Below are positions 18,401-27,454 of a stretch of 64,000 nt of DNA, in pieces. The stretch is taken from assembly GCA_019752335.1 (NCBI GenBank), contig JAIEMJ010000032.1:1-64000 (forward strand). Reading direction: 5' to 3'. The position numbers were made by a program, and so were the translations under genes. The notes beneath the pieces are model-generated. The model ran no database searches, was not told the DNA's origin, and was given only the letters and a program-made list of their open reading frames with translations. Every line of letters begins with the position of its first letter. Position 1 is the stretch's first letter. Source of the DNA: Bryobacteraceae bacterium. Its GTDB lineage: Bacteria > Acidobacteriota > Terriglobia > Bryobacterales > Bryobacteraceae.

Positions 18401-18899
18401 GGAATTCCGCCGCGCTGCGGCCAATCACCGGGACGTTCTGCAACTGGCGCTGCGTGACGACCAGCGCCTTTTCGCCCGAGTCGACTACGGTGACTTCTTC
18501 TACCGATGAAGTCACCTTAACTTCGGTACCGGTGGCAGCGATGTCGAGAACAATGTCGGAAATGTTGCGCTTGTCACCCGGATTAAAGGTGACCTCGCGG
18601 CGTTCCCACTTCGAGAAGCCCGACGCCTCCACCGTCAACGTGTAGCTGCCGGGGAAAACGCCTGAAATGGAGAAAAATCCCTCGGCGCCGGTGACGGAGC
18701 GGCGGATGTCGCCGGATGTGTCGTTCTTCAACACCACGTTCGCTCGCGGAATCGCCGAATTCGACTTATCCGTCACCGTGCCCGTTAGGGTGCCCGTCAG
18801 TTGTTGAGAAAAGAGTCCCGCAGGGGTCGCGAGGAGGATCGCGAAAAGAGCGGAAGAAGCGCCGAGAAGTCTTTTTAGCGGCGGAAAGGTTGCGAACAT
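15423..18899 (-). CDS. Oar-like TonB-dependent outer-membrane receptor
   Basis: A 1158-residue receptor. A signal peptide ends near residue 31 (LFSQQ). A carboxypeptidase-regulatory-like Ig domain (about 33-120) has GTVTDKSNSAIPRANVVLKN and GVFPGSYTLTVEASGF. A plug domain follows (about 130-250, with NVPVIGRSAAEFLKTLPG), then a long beta-barrel with a terminal Phe pair (VKYFF). This is the usual plan for large uptake receptors in Acidobacteriota, probably for oligosaccharides or peptides; the ligand is not readable. A good promoter lies 48-76 bases upstream. It is divergent from the malectin-domain regulator, which may control it. Confidence 0.92.
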   Translation of the reverse strand: MFATFPPLKRLLGASSALFAILLATPAGLFSQQLTGTLTGTVTDKSNSAIPRANVVLKNDTSGDIRRSVTGAEGFFSISGVFPGSYTLTVEASGFSKWERREVTFNPGDKRNISDIVLDIAATGTEVKVTSSVEEVTVVDSGEKALVVTQRQLQNVPVIGRSAAEFLKTLPGMSATGAGVTNRPGFTGEVMGINGNGEGGKQSALGTFSANGTRPSAMDIIADGAHISDPGCNCATPVNPNIDMVQEFKVLTSNFQAENQKGPVVINFVTKQGGTQFHGSGYFNARHFALNSNDAFFKQNGAPRPENRFLFPGFTVGGPVLIPKTRFNKNRDKLFFFAGLEFFRQRLDTGVLRAFVPTDAMLNGDFSDARLLGDNGVLARNNIGQASAFPQFGTGDNRMPYPNGRIPSTEIDRSGLAMLRLFPRPNADPAANQGFNYVRALPVEQNGFQSINRVDYSISDNTKLFVRYARQGELQLFPVQLWWRAGTTVPTPSPIRGQNRSDSITSSLTKVFTPTLTNEFVFGYTFVDFPNSYQDYNAMTRSANGFTQRGIFNQDDKIPAVFGWGGGVPTMASFGGFDPVLFATKHLYTINDNLTKVVDTHTLKTGFNYAYVRNAQPGNGNSNGSLTYANWHGASSGNALADLLTGRLDSYGESTKQIIRDIRFQEFSFFVQDSWRLKKNFTLEYGMRFQHLTPWTARNGIGIAAWVPGEYNNSPSRLGDLTGLSWNKRNSAIPLSGWGSRAFWYAPRVGFAWDINGSGKTVFRGGWGRFIYPNPQLGASQMDIPAGVLNAGIGGGLLLRDITNFRPSAVRTGVDAADPTDNRNPNTDSWSFSLSRRLPFRSLFEVSYVGNRSFNLLTPGGFQDINQVPIGAMRNDPDGDTNAYRPRLNYNNINVATFNAYQNYNGLQAVYSKQAGKLNMTAAYTYGKAMGIRGDDQGQIWNTLDLKANYGPLAYDRTHDFKVSYVYNVGDIVKGANKLVSGVANGWQISGLIQTWSGTNLQAAGSPSFGPNIFRSATDNRGVNGQLFFGTPAIQVQPQITCNPAANLKPGQYINGSCFAPTRLGQANGPGIFPYLRGPGFFNTDLSLYKRFKFTERQNLEFRFSGYNFINRANRSFVDGDPNLNLNFEARNTAAPRFGYADNFFGRRVIQMGVKYFF

Positions 18900-18946
18900 G
18901 GTACCCCCAAATCAGTGGAAACCTCTCACCTCGAGGCTTTGCGGGT

Positions 18947-18975
18947 AGTATAAATACACTATCTAGTACTGGCAA
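18947..18975 (-). promoter_or_regulatory. sigma70-type promoter of the Oar-like receptor
   Basis: On the minus strand, TTGCCA (18975-18970) and TATACT (18952-18947) are separated by exactly 17 bases, each 5/6 to consensus. The predicted transcription start is near 18940, giving a leader of about 40 bases. The surrounding 300-base divergent region (18900-19202) is AT-rich compared with the genes. Confidence 0.65.
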
Positions 18976-19126
18976 GCAGATCGGGGTTATCAATCTGGAT
19001 GGTGGAGTTAGACATGCCGGAACGCGTGTCTTTTCAGCAACGTTTCAGATGGGGTGAACGGTCCCTAACTCAGAGATTTTTCCTGGATCATTACTTTCAA
19101 TCACTTAGCATTAGGTTATCAATCTG

Positions 19127-19140
19127 TAACGAAATCGTTA
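19127..19140. promoter_or_regulatory. inverted repeat TAACGA-AA-TCGTTA
   Basis: A perfect 6-bp inverted repeat with a 2-base centre in the divergent region, 63 bases upstream of the malectin regulator's ATG. It is a candidate binding site for that regulator or another DNA-binding protein. It is placed to affect the regulator's own promoter more than the receptor promoter at 18947-18975. Confidence 0.35.
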
Positions 19141-19202
19141 ACATCTCCAAGTCATTGATCTGAAACTGATTGTGATAAAATCTCAGGCGGTAGCAGAGGC
19201 CC

Positions 19203-20747
19203 ATGATTCCGATTACCAGTCGCGAAGAAAAGGACGCTGTCCGGCAGGTTTTGGAGTCCGGGGAGTTCGCCCGGTCTCCCAATCTGGAGCGCATCTTCCG
19301 CTACGTCTGCGACCAGTATTTCCGCGGCGAGTCGGATCGGATTAAGGAATATACCATTGCGCTGGAGGCCCTGGGGCGCGGTGAGGACTTCGACCCCAAG
19401 AAGGACTCCATTGTCCGCGTCGAAGTACACCGGCTGCGGCGGCGATTGGAGAAGTACTACGAGACCCGGGGCGCGGGCGACGCCCTGCGCATCACGATTC
19501 CAGAGAAGTCGTATGTACCGTCGTTCCGGCCCGCCCACCCGGCGGCGCTCGCCGTCCCCTTGCTCGCGGTACCCATCTTGCGGCCCGTTTCCGAGCCCGA
19601 GCCACTGCGGCCACCTCCGGGACGCAACCGGCCAGCAGCCTGGCTCATTGGGCTGGTTGGAGTCTTGGCCGTCCTTCTGGCTTGGCTCGGTTGGGCTTCG
19701 CTCCTGAAGAAAACGAAGACCGTCTTGCCCCCCGCCGAGGTTCCCGCCGTCGTCGAGGCCCCGCCGCTCGCTTCGGCCACCGCTACCGGCGATGAGATTC
19801 GTATTCTGGCGGGCCGCCCGCCGGGACGCTACTTTGACCGGCAAGGCCATAGTTGGGAAGGCGACCGCTACTTCAAAGGCGGTTCGCCTGCCGAAGGCAA
19901 GCCCAATGTCCTGGCCCACGGTCTCGACAACAACCTCTTCGCGGGCTTTCGCGAGGGAGATTTTCAGTACGACATTCCTCTGAAACCCGGCTCCTACGAA
20001 CTCATGCTCGCCTTCGCCGAGACGGTTTTTGGCGAAGCGAATTTGCTGGGCGGTGGCTCCCAGTCGCGCTCCTTTGCACTGCGGGCCAATGGCCGTACTC
20101 TGCTCGATAACTTCGATCCCCAGTCCGAGGCGATGGGCGAAAACCAAGCCACCTACCGCGTCTTCCGCGACATTACTCCCGGCCCCGACGGCCTCTTGCA
20201 CTTACGCTTTGATTCTTCCGTAGCGAGCAGCAAGGCCTTCGTGAACGCCATTCAGTTGCGGCCCGGCACTCCCGGCAAAACGCGCCCCATCCGGATCGTC
20301 TGCCGCAATCAGCGCTTCCGCGATTCCCGCAACCGGATTTGGGAGCCGGATCAGTACTATCGCAGCGGCATTCAGATTCTGCGCCCCACTGGGGCACCGG
20401 TCGCCGAAAGTGACCTTTATCGCGGCGAACGCTACGGCCGCTTCAGTTACATCATTCCCGTGCCCCAGGGCAAGTACACCGCGAAACTGTATTTCTGGGA
20501 GTATTGGTGGGGCGCCGGCCACCAAGGGGGCGGCGGGTTGGGCAGCCGCGTCTTCGACGTCTTTTGCAACTTCCAACCGCTGTTGCAACACTTCGACATC
20601 TTGCGCGAATCGCCCACGTCGCAGGCCGTCGAAAAGGTCTTCCGGGGGCTACGTCCGAATGAGCAAGGACAACTGATCTTCGACTTTGTCCCTCAGACGA
20701 ACTTCGCCATGCTCAACGCCCTCGAAATCACCGACGACACTCCATAG
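19203..20747 (+). CDS. transmembrane regulator-like protein with two malectin domains
   Basis: 514 residues in three parts. Residues about 6-108 are a helical module common in acidobacterial membrane regulators (RIFRYVCDQYF, IKEYTIALEALGRGEDFDPKKDS, VRVEVHRLRRRLEKYY, then PEKSYVPSF), thought to be cytoplasmic and winged-helix-like. One membrane helix lies at about 147-167. The periplasmic part holds two malectin-like domains (about 197-352 and 357-512), each with the D..G..W..D.YF pattern and FAETVFGE or FWEYWWGA strands; malectins bind glucose oligosaccharides. Divergent orientation from the receptor suggests ligand-dependent control of uptake; that is inference. Confidence 0.8.
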   Translation: MIPITSREEKDAVRQVLESGEFARSPNLERIFRYVCDQYFRGESDRIKEYTIALEALGRGEDFDPKKDSIVRVEVHRLRRRLEKYYETRGAGDALRITIPEKSYVPSFRPAHPAALAVPLLAVPILRPVSEPEPLRPPPGRNRPAAWLIGLVGVLAVLLAWLGWASLLKKTKTVLPPAEVPAVVEAPPLASATATGDEIRILAGRPPGRYFDRQGHSWEGDRYFKGGSPAEGKPNVLAHGLDNNLFAGFREGDFQYDIPLKPGSYELMLAFAETVFGEANLLGGGSQSRSFALRANGRTLLDNFDPQSEAMGENQATYRVFRDITPGPDGLLHLRFDSSVASSKAFVNAIQLRPGTPGKTRPIRIVCRNQRFRDSRNRIWEPDQYYRSGIQILRPTGAPVAESDLYRGERYGRFSYIIPVPQGKYTAKLYFWEYWWGAGHQGGGGLGSRVFDVFCNFQPLLQHFDILRESPTSQAVEKVFRGLRPNEQGQLIFDFVPQTNFAMLNALEITDDTP

Positions 20748-20754
20748 TTCCAGA

Positions 20755-23700
20755 TTACTTCACCTTGCCCAAACGCCGGTAATACTCGGCGACCGCTTCG
20801 CTGTAGCCTTGCGGAATCTTGCCGCCCGTGCCGGTCTTCACCTGGCCCGAGTTCTGCTCTTCCACTTGCCGCCGCAGCTGCACTTCGAGTTGCTCCATCG
20901 CCGGTAAGACCTGAGAGCGAATGCGCTCGACGAGTTCCGGATTGCCGGGGAACTTCGAGGGGTCAATCTGTTGCATCTGGCGGATGAGCGCCTCGACGTC
21001 CTTGCCGAGGTCTTCGCCGCTGCCGTTGTTGGCCTGGCCCTGTTGCTGTTGGCCGATCGCTTGCCGCAGTTGCTGCAGGTCGCGCAGACCTTCGCGATAA
21101 GTGCGTTCGAGGCCATTGAGGCCGCCCTGCATTTGACGGTCGCCGTTGTTCATCGCGCCGAAGTCGCTCCCGCGGCCGCCACCTCCGCCGCCAAACTGCT
21201 GCGGACCGCCCCGTCCCTGTTGCTGGCCCTGCTGCTGGCCTTGCCCCATCTGGCCGCCCTGACCCTGTTGTCCCTGTTGACCTTGCTGACCCTGCTGCCC
21301 CGGCTGCTGACCCTGACCCTGGCCGCGTTGACCCTGCTGGCCTTGCTGCCCCGGCTGACCCTGACCCGGCTGCTGACCAGCCTGCTGGCCTTGTTGACCC
21401 TGACCCGGTTGGCCACCCTGCCGCGCTAGCTGTTCCATGCGCGTCCGGACATCCTCCAGGCGATTCAAAGCGTTTTCGACGCCGGGCTTGCCGGGGCCAT
21501 CTTTCTCGTTGCCGGCGCCGGAGGCGGCGTCCTTAATGCGGTCCTTCAGTTGCTCCAGCGCGCGGGTGACGGGTTGCTCGCGCATCCACATCTGCTCGCG
21601 CGTGCCGGGCTGATTGCCGTAGCCGCGGCGCAGGTACTCGCTCATGTATTTCATCTTGAGCGACACGTCCTCGGCATCGAGTTCGCCCAGCGCTTGCCGC
21701 ACCTTGTTCGAAGCGCCCTTCTTCGTGGAAGCTAGTTCGCGGGAGGCGTCCTTCAAGTCCTTCTCCAGGCGATTGTAGTCTTCCATCAGCTTCAGCTTCT
21801 CTTGCGCGAGTTGCTCGTTCTTCTGGCCGTCCACCGGAGTGGGTTGGGCGGCGGCCGCGCCTTGGCGGCCTTGCATGCCGAAGGTCTGGTTCATGCGATT
21901 GGCGAAATCGCGCTGGCGATTGGCGATGTCGCTGGAGCGTTGAGCCAACTCGTCCAACTGCGAACTGGCGTCCTGCTGACGCATGCCGCGCAGCATGTCG
22001 CGGGCTTCACCCAAGCGCTCGGCGGCACGGCGCGAATCGGCACTGGACTCGCCACCCTTACGCATGTCTTCCGTGGCGCGCGACAGACGGTCCAACGCCT
22101 GCTTGATCCGCGGATCCATCTGGTCGCGTTGTCCGTTCATGCGTGCCTGCTGCTGCCGCTGCTGCAATTGCTGCATCTGCTGCCGCGCGGACTGCTGACC
22201 CTGCTGGCCGCCCTGTTGACTACCCTGTTGACCTTGCTGCCCGGCCTGGCCCTGTTGACCCTGCTGTCCTTGCTGCCCCTGCTGTCCCTGCTGTCCCTGC
22301 TGGGACTGCTGCTGAGAAGACGATTGCTGTTGCTCGCCGCGCGTCAATTGCTCCATCTGCCGCTGCAGCTGCTCCGCTTCGCGACGCAGCATCTCCTGCT
22401 GCCAGCGCTGTTGCGGTGTTAACTGATTCTTCTGCGCCTGCTGCGCCAATTCCTGCTGGCGGCGCGCCAATTGCTCCAGGCGTTGCAGCGCTTCGTCGAC
22501 GGCCTTCTGCTTCTGCCCGCCCGACGCCGATTGCTGGCCCGTCTCGTACTGGTTCTTCTCGGTATCGAGCTCCAGGTCAAAGAGATTCTCAAGGTCGCGG
22601 CCACTGCCGCCGCCGCCCCCGCCGCCACCCTTCTGGCCGAACGCGACTTGAATGTCGCGGCGCCGCGCTTCGGCGCGCATCAGGTATTGCAAGGCCTTCT
22701 GCTCACGCGGCAAGGCATCCTTGAATTCCTTCGTCTTCAACTTGTCGGAGGCGGCGCCCATCTCGCTCGCGGCGGACTCCATCTCCTTCACCAGCGCCGC
22801 AAACGCCTCGCCTGCGCCGGTCAATTCGCGGCTCTTCATGCGCTTCGCCAAGCTGGCCGCCTGCGCCTGCAGCTTGCTCTGCATATCCGAAAGGAACTTC
22901 GCATTCTCATCCTGGAGCGCCTTGTTCTTCGCGCGCACTTCGTTCCAAGTCGCGGCGATGATCTCCTTCTGCCGCTTCGAGATTTCGTCGTCCTGCTCCT
23001 GCTCGCCGCCTCCACCCCCGCCGCCTGCTTGCTGGCTCTGCGTGTAGTTGCGTTCGAAGGGTTGGGCCTCGATAAAGTAGATGTCCGTCTGCGCCTGGCT
23101 TTTGGCGTCGCGCGCGACGGCATACAAGGCGACGATGTCGCCGGGAATCAGCTTGAAGTCTTCGAGGGCCATCAGGTGCTTGCCATTCACGCTCTTCGCG
23201 CCCTTGGCCGGCAGCAGATTCAAGGTCTTCTCTTCGCCGCCGTTCACCGTGTAATGCAGTTCCACCGCCTGCAGGCCGAAGTCATCCTCGGCGGAAAGCT
23301 CAATCGGCACTTCTTCCAGCGGATTCGCCTTTGCGTCGCGGCCCGGCTTGCTTAAGCGGATCGTCGGCGGCAGTTCGGCCTTCGCTTCGATGAAATAGTC
23401 TTCGCTCAAGCGCACGGCCTGCCCCTGCTCAATCGCGGCGACGTAGTACATGCCGTCGCGTTCCAGCGTCACCTTCGCCGAGAGCCAGCCCTTCTCGCCC
23501 GCCACCAGCGGCAAGCGCGTGCCATCCTGCATCACCAGCACGCCGTTAGCCAGCGGTTTGTCGGTGAGAATCTGCACCTCGGCCTCAGTGCCTTGCACCG
23601 CGCGCAAGTCGCCGCTGGTCTCGTCGACGGACGCCTTCAGGCCCGTCCAGGCCGGATACCGGTAGGCCACGCGCAGCTTCTTCACGCCCGGCAAATCGAT

Positions 23701-24513
23701 CACCGTGAACTTGAATTCCTTGGAGCGCGTGCCGGACGCCTCCACAAAGTAATCGACGCTCTCCGGCAGCCCGGCGAAGAGAAACTCATAGCCGCCGAGC
23801 TTCGCCTGATTCACCATCGGCGCGGATTCCCACTTCGTTGAGCCCTTATACCGCGCGTACAGCTTTACTTCATTGGCCGTAAAGCCCAACAGCCGCGCCG
23901 TCACCGTCTGGTCACTCTTGCGCCGTACGAGTTGATCGCCCGGCATCACCACAATCTCGTAGAATGGCCGCGTATTCGCCCGCGGCGTCGCGCCCCAGAG
24001 GAGCGCCGCGCCGTAGCCCAAGTAACCGGGGCCCGCGCTGATCAGCCACATCAACATGCCCAACGCCGCCACCCCGGCCGAACCCAAGGCCGCGATCCAC
24101 GGCGTGCGCGACACTTCCCGCGGCGGCGCGTGCTCCGCCACCTTCATCGCGTCCGAAGCTACCAGTTGCAGGAACGGATTGCCGCTCTCCTTCGGGTCGA
24201 CGCAGGTGAGCAGCTTCTCTTTGAATTCTGGGAATTTCTCTTCCACGCGCTGCGCCGCGCGGCGCCGGTTCAGCGCGAGCAAGGGCAGAATCACGCCGAA
24301 GACGAGGGCGGAGGCCACCGTGAGGAACAGGAAGAAGCGAGACCACGTTAGGGCAGGCGGGGCAAATTGGAAGGCGTTGGCGATCCACACCAAGGCCACC
24401 GTCGCCACCAGCGCCGATAGGCCGGCGATGGCCGCGCCGCGCGCCAGCGCGGAGACGAGCAACCGTTGCTCAATCCGCCGTAGGTATCGCTCGAGCTCGT
24501 CTAATGGCCGCAT
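20755..24513 (-). CDS. DUF4175-family giant membrane protein with Gln/Gly-rich tracts
   Basis: A 1252-residue protein. Three hydrophobic segments near the N-terminus (about residues 23-45, 52-75 and 145-175) anchor it. A periplasmic Ig-like region follows (about 190-480, e.g. YEIVVMPGDQLVRRKSDQTVTARL). The rest is a long, very hydrophilic helical region with two low-complexity tracts of GQQGQQ type (about 730-790 and 1030-1110) and RRAAERLGEARDMLRGM-like coiled segments. This is the DUF4175 plan, always near MoxR/BatA genes. GGAGG precedes the ATG. It is last in the nine-gene block. Role unknown; a long periplasmic spacer or scaffold is possible. Confidence 0.85.
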   Translation of the reverse strand: MRPLDELERYLRRIEQRLLVSALARGAAIAGLSALVATVALVWIANAFQFAPPALTWSRFFLFLTVASALVFGVILPLLALNRRRAAQRVEEKFPEFKEKLLTCVDPKESGNPFLQLVASDAMKVAEHAPPREVSRTPWIAALGSAGVAALGMLMWLISAGPGYLGYGAALLWGATPRANTRPFYEIVVMPGDQLVRRKSDQTVTARLLGFTANEVKLYARYKGSTKWESAPMVNQAKLGGYEFLFAGLPESVDYFVEASGTRSKEFKFTVIDLPGVKKLRVAYRYPAWTGLKASVDETSGDLRAVQGTEAEVQILTDKPLANGVLVMQDGTRLPLVAGEKGWLSAKVTLERDGMYYVAAIEQGQAVRLSEDYFIEAKAELPPTIRLSKPGRDAKANPLEEVPIELSAEDDFGLQAVELHYTVNGGEEKTLNLLPAKGAKSVNGKHLMALEDFKLIPGDIVALYAVARDAKSQAQTDIYFIEAQPFERNYTQSQQAGGGGGGGEQEQDDEISKRQKEIIAATWNEVRAKNKALQDENAKFLSDMQSKLQAQAASLAKRMKSRELTGAGEAFAALVKEMESAASEMGAASDKLKTKEFKDALPREQKALQYLMRAEARRRDIQVAFGQKGGGGGGGGSGRDLENLFDLELDTEKNQYETGQQSASGGQKQKAVDEALQRLEQLARRQQELAQQAQKNQLTPQQRWQQEMLRREAEQLQRQMEQLTRGEQQQSSSQQQSQQGQQGQQGQQGQQGQQGQAGQQGQQGSQQGGQQGQQSARQQMQQLQQRQQQARMNGQRDQMDPRIKQALDRLSRATEDMRKGGESSADSRRAAERLGEARDMLRGMRQQDASSQLDELAQRSSDIANRQRDFANRMNQTFGMQGRQGAAAAQPTPVDGQKNEQLAQEKLKLMEDYNRLEKDLKDASRELASTKKGASNKVRQALGELDAEDVSLKMKYMSEYLRRGYGNQPGTREQMWMREQPVTRALEQLKDRIKDAASGAGNEKDGPGKPGVENALNRLEDVRTRMEQLARQGGQPGQGQQGQQAGQQPGQGQPGQQGQQGQRGQGQGQQPGQQGQQGQQGQQGQGGQMGQGQQQGQQQGRGGPQQFGGGGGGRGSDFGAMNNGDRQMQGGLNGLERTYREGLRDLQQLRQAIGQQQQGQANNGSGEDLGKDVEALIRQMQQIDPSKFPGNPELVERIRSQVLPAMEQLEVQLRRQVEEQNSGQVKTGTGGKIPQGYSEAVAEYYRRLGKVK

Positions 24514-24547
24514 ATGGCCCTCCTGTTGATCTTTCCAGCTTACTCTT

Positions 24548-26566
24548 TTACGCGCCCGGACGCTCCGTCTTTAGGTACTGGTGCGCGAACAAACTCTCGG
24601 CCACGGTGACGATCAGTAATAGCAAGGCTAGCCACCACCAGAAGCTCCAGGGCTTCTGCTCTTCTGGGCCACCCGACGACTGGGCCGCCGTTTCCGTGCC
24701 CATCTTCTTCCAAATCTCCACGGTCTCCTTGGGCAGCAACGACAGGTCGCTCTCGCGCCGGTCCGCGTTCACCGCGACCAGTTCGCGGCCACTCTGCCGG
24801 CCCACTTCCCAGAAGCCCTCGCTCGACAAGGTGAGCGTCGGCGCCTTCACTGACTCTTCGAGCGTCAAGGCCCGCTTGCCCGCCGGATCCAACACCTCGA
24901 TGCTCACCTGCCGCGACGCCTTCGCCGCCTCGCCCGGCGTCCGCAACTCCAGAAAGCTATCCACCATCGCCGAGGACGGCCGCTCGTCGGCGTTGCTCAG
25001 ATACAGCGCCGTCTGTTCCACGAACGGCACGAAGGACGGATTCAACGGAAAGTCGTTCGCGATGTTATCGAAGGTGCTGCTGAAAAACAGCACGCGCCCT
25101 TCGCCCATCGTCCGTTCGGCCAGCAGCGGCGTGCCCTCATTCAGCCGCGCCAGCATCCGCAGATTTCCCGCCTCAATGCGCACCGCCTGATAGAACTTCA
25201 CGCCTTCCAACCGATCTGCCTTCGCAATCGCGGGGTGCGTGGCGTCGGGCTTGATCACCGTCAGAAAACGTTCGCCGGAGCGCGACGCGTACTTCGATTG
25301 CTCTACCTTCGCTTCGAGCACCGGTACCCGCTCCTGCCCCGCGATGCCCGGTCCGGCCGTAATCAGCAGGCGCCCTCCGGCCGTCACGCGTCGCTTCAAG
25401 GCGTCCACGAAGCTCTCGGGCAGAAAGGCCGGATCGTTGAGCACGACGAAGGCGAACTTACTGGGGTCAATGCCGCCGGTCTGGTCCGGCGTCACTTCGT
25501 CCACGGCGAAGTTCGCGTTACCCGCCGCGCCCAGGGCGCTCTTGAAGTAGAAGCCGCTGCGCGCCTGCCGCGCCTCGCGCACAAAGAGGATGCGCCGGGA
25601 GTCCGCGCGCTCGATGGCGAAACGATACACGTCGTCCGCCGCCAGCGCGTCCCCGCCTTCGATTCGCACTTCCCCGCGCGACCAGCCGTACGGTGCTTCG
25701 AGCCCCAGGAACTCAACATTCACCCGGCCATTCGGGCCCAGCGTCGCCAGCTTGGCCGCCTGCTGCCGCCCATTCAGCCACAACGACACCGGCTTCTTCG
25801 CCGACGCCGTATCGTAACCGGTGATCGTCGCCAGAATCTTCGTCGCCTTCGGATCACCCATCGTCCGCGGCGCTTGCACGCTCTCCACCGCCCAATTCTC
25901 GCGCTTACTGGGCGCAATTTCGTGCGTCACCAAATTCGTCATCGGACCCAGCTTCAGGTCATTAAACCCCGGTGGTAGCGACGACTTCTGTAAGTCGCTA
26001 AAGAAATGCACCTCCACCGGCTGCTTCGCCGCTTCAGCCAGCGAACGCAACGTGCGTGAGAGTTCGCCCAGCGAACCCCGCCCGTCGCCGGCTTCCATCG
26101 AGGCAATCGCACCGAGTAACTCGGGCTTCTCGCGAATCGCCTGCGTCAGTAACTCGGTCCGGCCGGACAGCGCCACCACCTGTCCTTTATCGCTCGCGCC
26201 GAGCCCATTGATAATGCCGCGCGCCCCGGCCTTGGCGCGCTCCAGCGCGTCGCCGGACCGCATCGAAAAAGAACGGTCCACGGCCACAATCACCAGCTTC
26301 GTGCCCGACGCAATCGCCGTGGGCGAACGCCGGATAAAGGGGTTCGCAAAGGCCAGCGCCAACAAAGCCAGCACGGCCAGCCGTAGCGCGAGTAACATCA
26401 GATACTTCAGCCGCCGGTGCTTCACGGAGCTCTGCGGCCGCCGCTCGAATAGTTTCAGTGAGCTGAACTTAATCGGATCGCTGCGATGCTGCTTGAGTAA
26501 GTGCAGCCACAACGGCAAACTCACCGCGGCCAGGCCCGCCAGAAACCAAGGCGCCAGAAAACCCAC
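24548..26566 (-). CDS. BatA-type membrane protein with vWA domain
   Basis: 672 residues. The N-terminal BatA domain (residues 1-80) has two membrane helices (FLAPWFLAGLAAVSLPLWLHLL and LMLLALRLAVLALLALAFANPF) around the typical KFSSLKLFERR motif. A von Willebrand A domain (about 92-215) has the metal-binding DRSFSM motif. A middle region with a GATase-like fold (about 320-420, FVVLNDPAFLP...GGRLLITAGPG) follows. A C-terminal membrane helix (SFWWWLALLLLIVTVAESLF) ends it. The start abuts the DUF58 stop with no gap. Such proteins act with MoxR ATPases in envelope protein assembly. Confidence 0.88.
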   Translation of the reverse strand: MGFLAPWFLAGLAAVSLPLWLHLLKQHRSDPIKFSSLKLFERRPQSSVKHRRLKYLMLLALRLAVLALLALAFANPFIRRSPTAIASGTKLVIVAVDRSFSMRSGDALERAKAGARGIINGLGASDKGQVVALSGRTELLTQAIREKPELLGAIASMEAGDGRGSLGELSRTLRSLAEAAKQPVEVHFFSDLQKSSLPPGFNDLKLGPMTNLVTHEIAPSKRENWAVESVQAPRTMGDPKATKILATITGYDTASAKKPVSLWLNGRQQAAKLATLGPNGRVNVEFLGLEAPYGWSRGEVRIEGGDALAADDVYRFAIERADSRRILFVREARQARSGFYFKSALGAAGNANFAVDEVTPDQTGGIDPSKFAFVVLNDPAFLPESFVDALKRRVTAGGRLLITAGPGIAGQERVPVLEAKVEQSKYASRSGERFLTVIKPDATHPAIAKADRLEGVKFYQAVRIEAGNLRMLARLNEGTPLLAERTMGEGRVLFFSSTFDNIANDFPLNPSFVPFVEQTALYLSNADERPSSAMVDSFLELRTPGEAAKASRQVSIEVLDPAGKRALTLEESVKAPTLTLSSEGFWEVGRQSGRELVAVNADRRESDLSLLPKETVEIWKKMGTETAAQSSGGPEEQKPWSFWWWLALLLLIVTVAESLFAHQYLKTERPGA

Positions 26567-27454
26567 TTACATTCTCCCCTGGCGGCGGCTCAAATACTCC
26601 CGCAACGCCGCGTCGAGCGGCTGGTCCGTCTGCACCATCAGATAGTCGAGCCCCGCGCCCTGCGCCGCGCTCTTCATCGCCGCGATATGCGCGTCGATCT
26701 TCTCGCGATACTCCGTCGCCGCGTACTCGGGCGATACTTCGATCTCGTCTTCCGTCTCGATGTCGATCATCACGACGGGCGCGTTCAGCTTCGGCCGCAC
26801 TTCGGCCGGATCGAGTAAGTGGAAGAGCACCACTTCGTTGCCCTTCCAGCGCAACGGCGCAATCGTCTTCGCGACTAACTCGGGATCTTCCCAAAAATCC
26901 GAGATGACGGCGACAATGCCGCGCCGCGTAAGGAATTGCTGAAAGTGAAAGAACGGCTTCGCGTAATCGGTCCGCTTGCCCGGCACGGCTCGCTCGATGG
27001 CATGCAGGATGCGGTGTAAGTGCCCTTGCCGTCCGGACGGCGCGACAAACTGCCGGACCTCGTCGTCAAAAACGATTAGCCCCGAGGAGTCCCGCTGTTG
27101 ATTCGCCAGGTAAGCCAAGGACGACGCCAGAAACTTCGCGTACTCGAGTTTATTCACGGGCAGCGACGAGTAAGACATCGACGCGCTGGCGTCCACCAGC
27201 AGCGTCACCATCGTATTTGTCTCGCCACGATAGCGCTTCAAATAACAGCGTTCCGTCCGCGCGTAGACGTTCCAGTCGACGTGACGCAGGTCGTCGCCGG
27301 GTGTGTACATGCGATATTCGGCGAACTCCTGGCTGAAGCCGAAGTCGGGGGAACGGTGCAGTCCGGAGACGAATCCTTCCACCACCGTCTTCGCCACCAG
27401 GTCGAGGCCGGAGATACCGGCCAGTGTCGCGGGATCGAGGTAGCGTTGCTGCAT
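26567..27454 (-). CDS. DUF58 family protein
   Basis: 295 residues. The DUF58 signature is clear: GFSQEFAEYRMYTPGDDLRHVDWNVYART (about 41-69). A vWA-like fold follows, with DASASMS (about 89-95) in place of the metal-binding DxSxS motif. DUF58 proteins are near-constant partners of MoxR ATPases and BatA-type proteins. The gene abuts the MoxR stop without any gap and ends next to the BatA start, so the three are probably translated together. The protein has no membrane helix and should be cytoplasmic. Confidence 0.92.
   Translation of the reverse strand: MQQRYLDPATLAGISGLDLVAKTVVEGFVSGLHRSPDFGFSQEFAEYRMYTPGDDLRHVDWNVYARTERCYLKRYRGETNTMVTLLVDASASMSYSSLPVNKLEYAKFLASSLAYLANQQRDSSGLIVFDDEVRQFVAPSGRQGHLHRILHAIERAVPGKRTDYAKPFFHFQQFLTRRGIVAVISDFWEDPELVAKTIAPLRWKGNEVVLFHLLDPAEVRPKLNAPVVMIDIETEDEIEVSPEYAATEYREKIDAHIAAMKSAAQGAGLDYLMVQTDQPLDAALREYLSRRQGRM

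Noticed and set aside
20971-23355. Long Leu-rich plus-strand ORFs opposite the DUF4175 gene
   Set aside because: They arise from the complement of CAG/CAA repeat codons; no start signals or family match.
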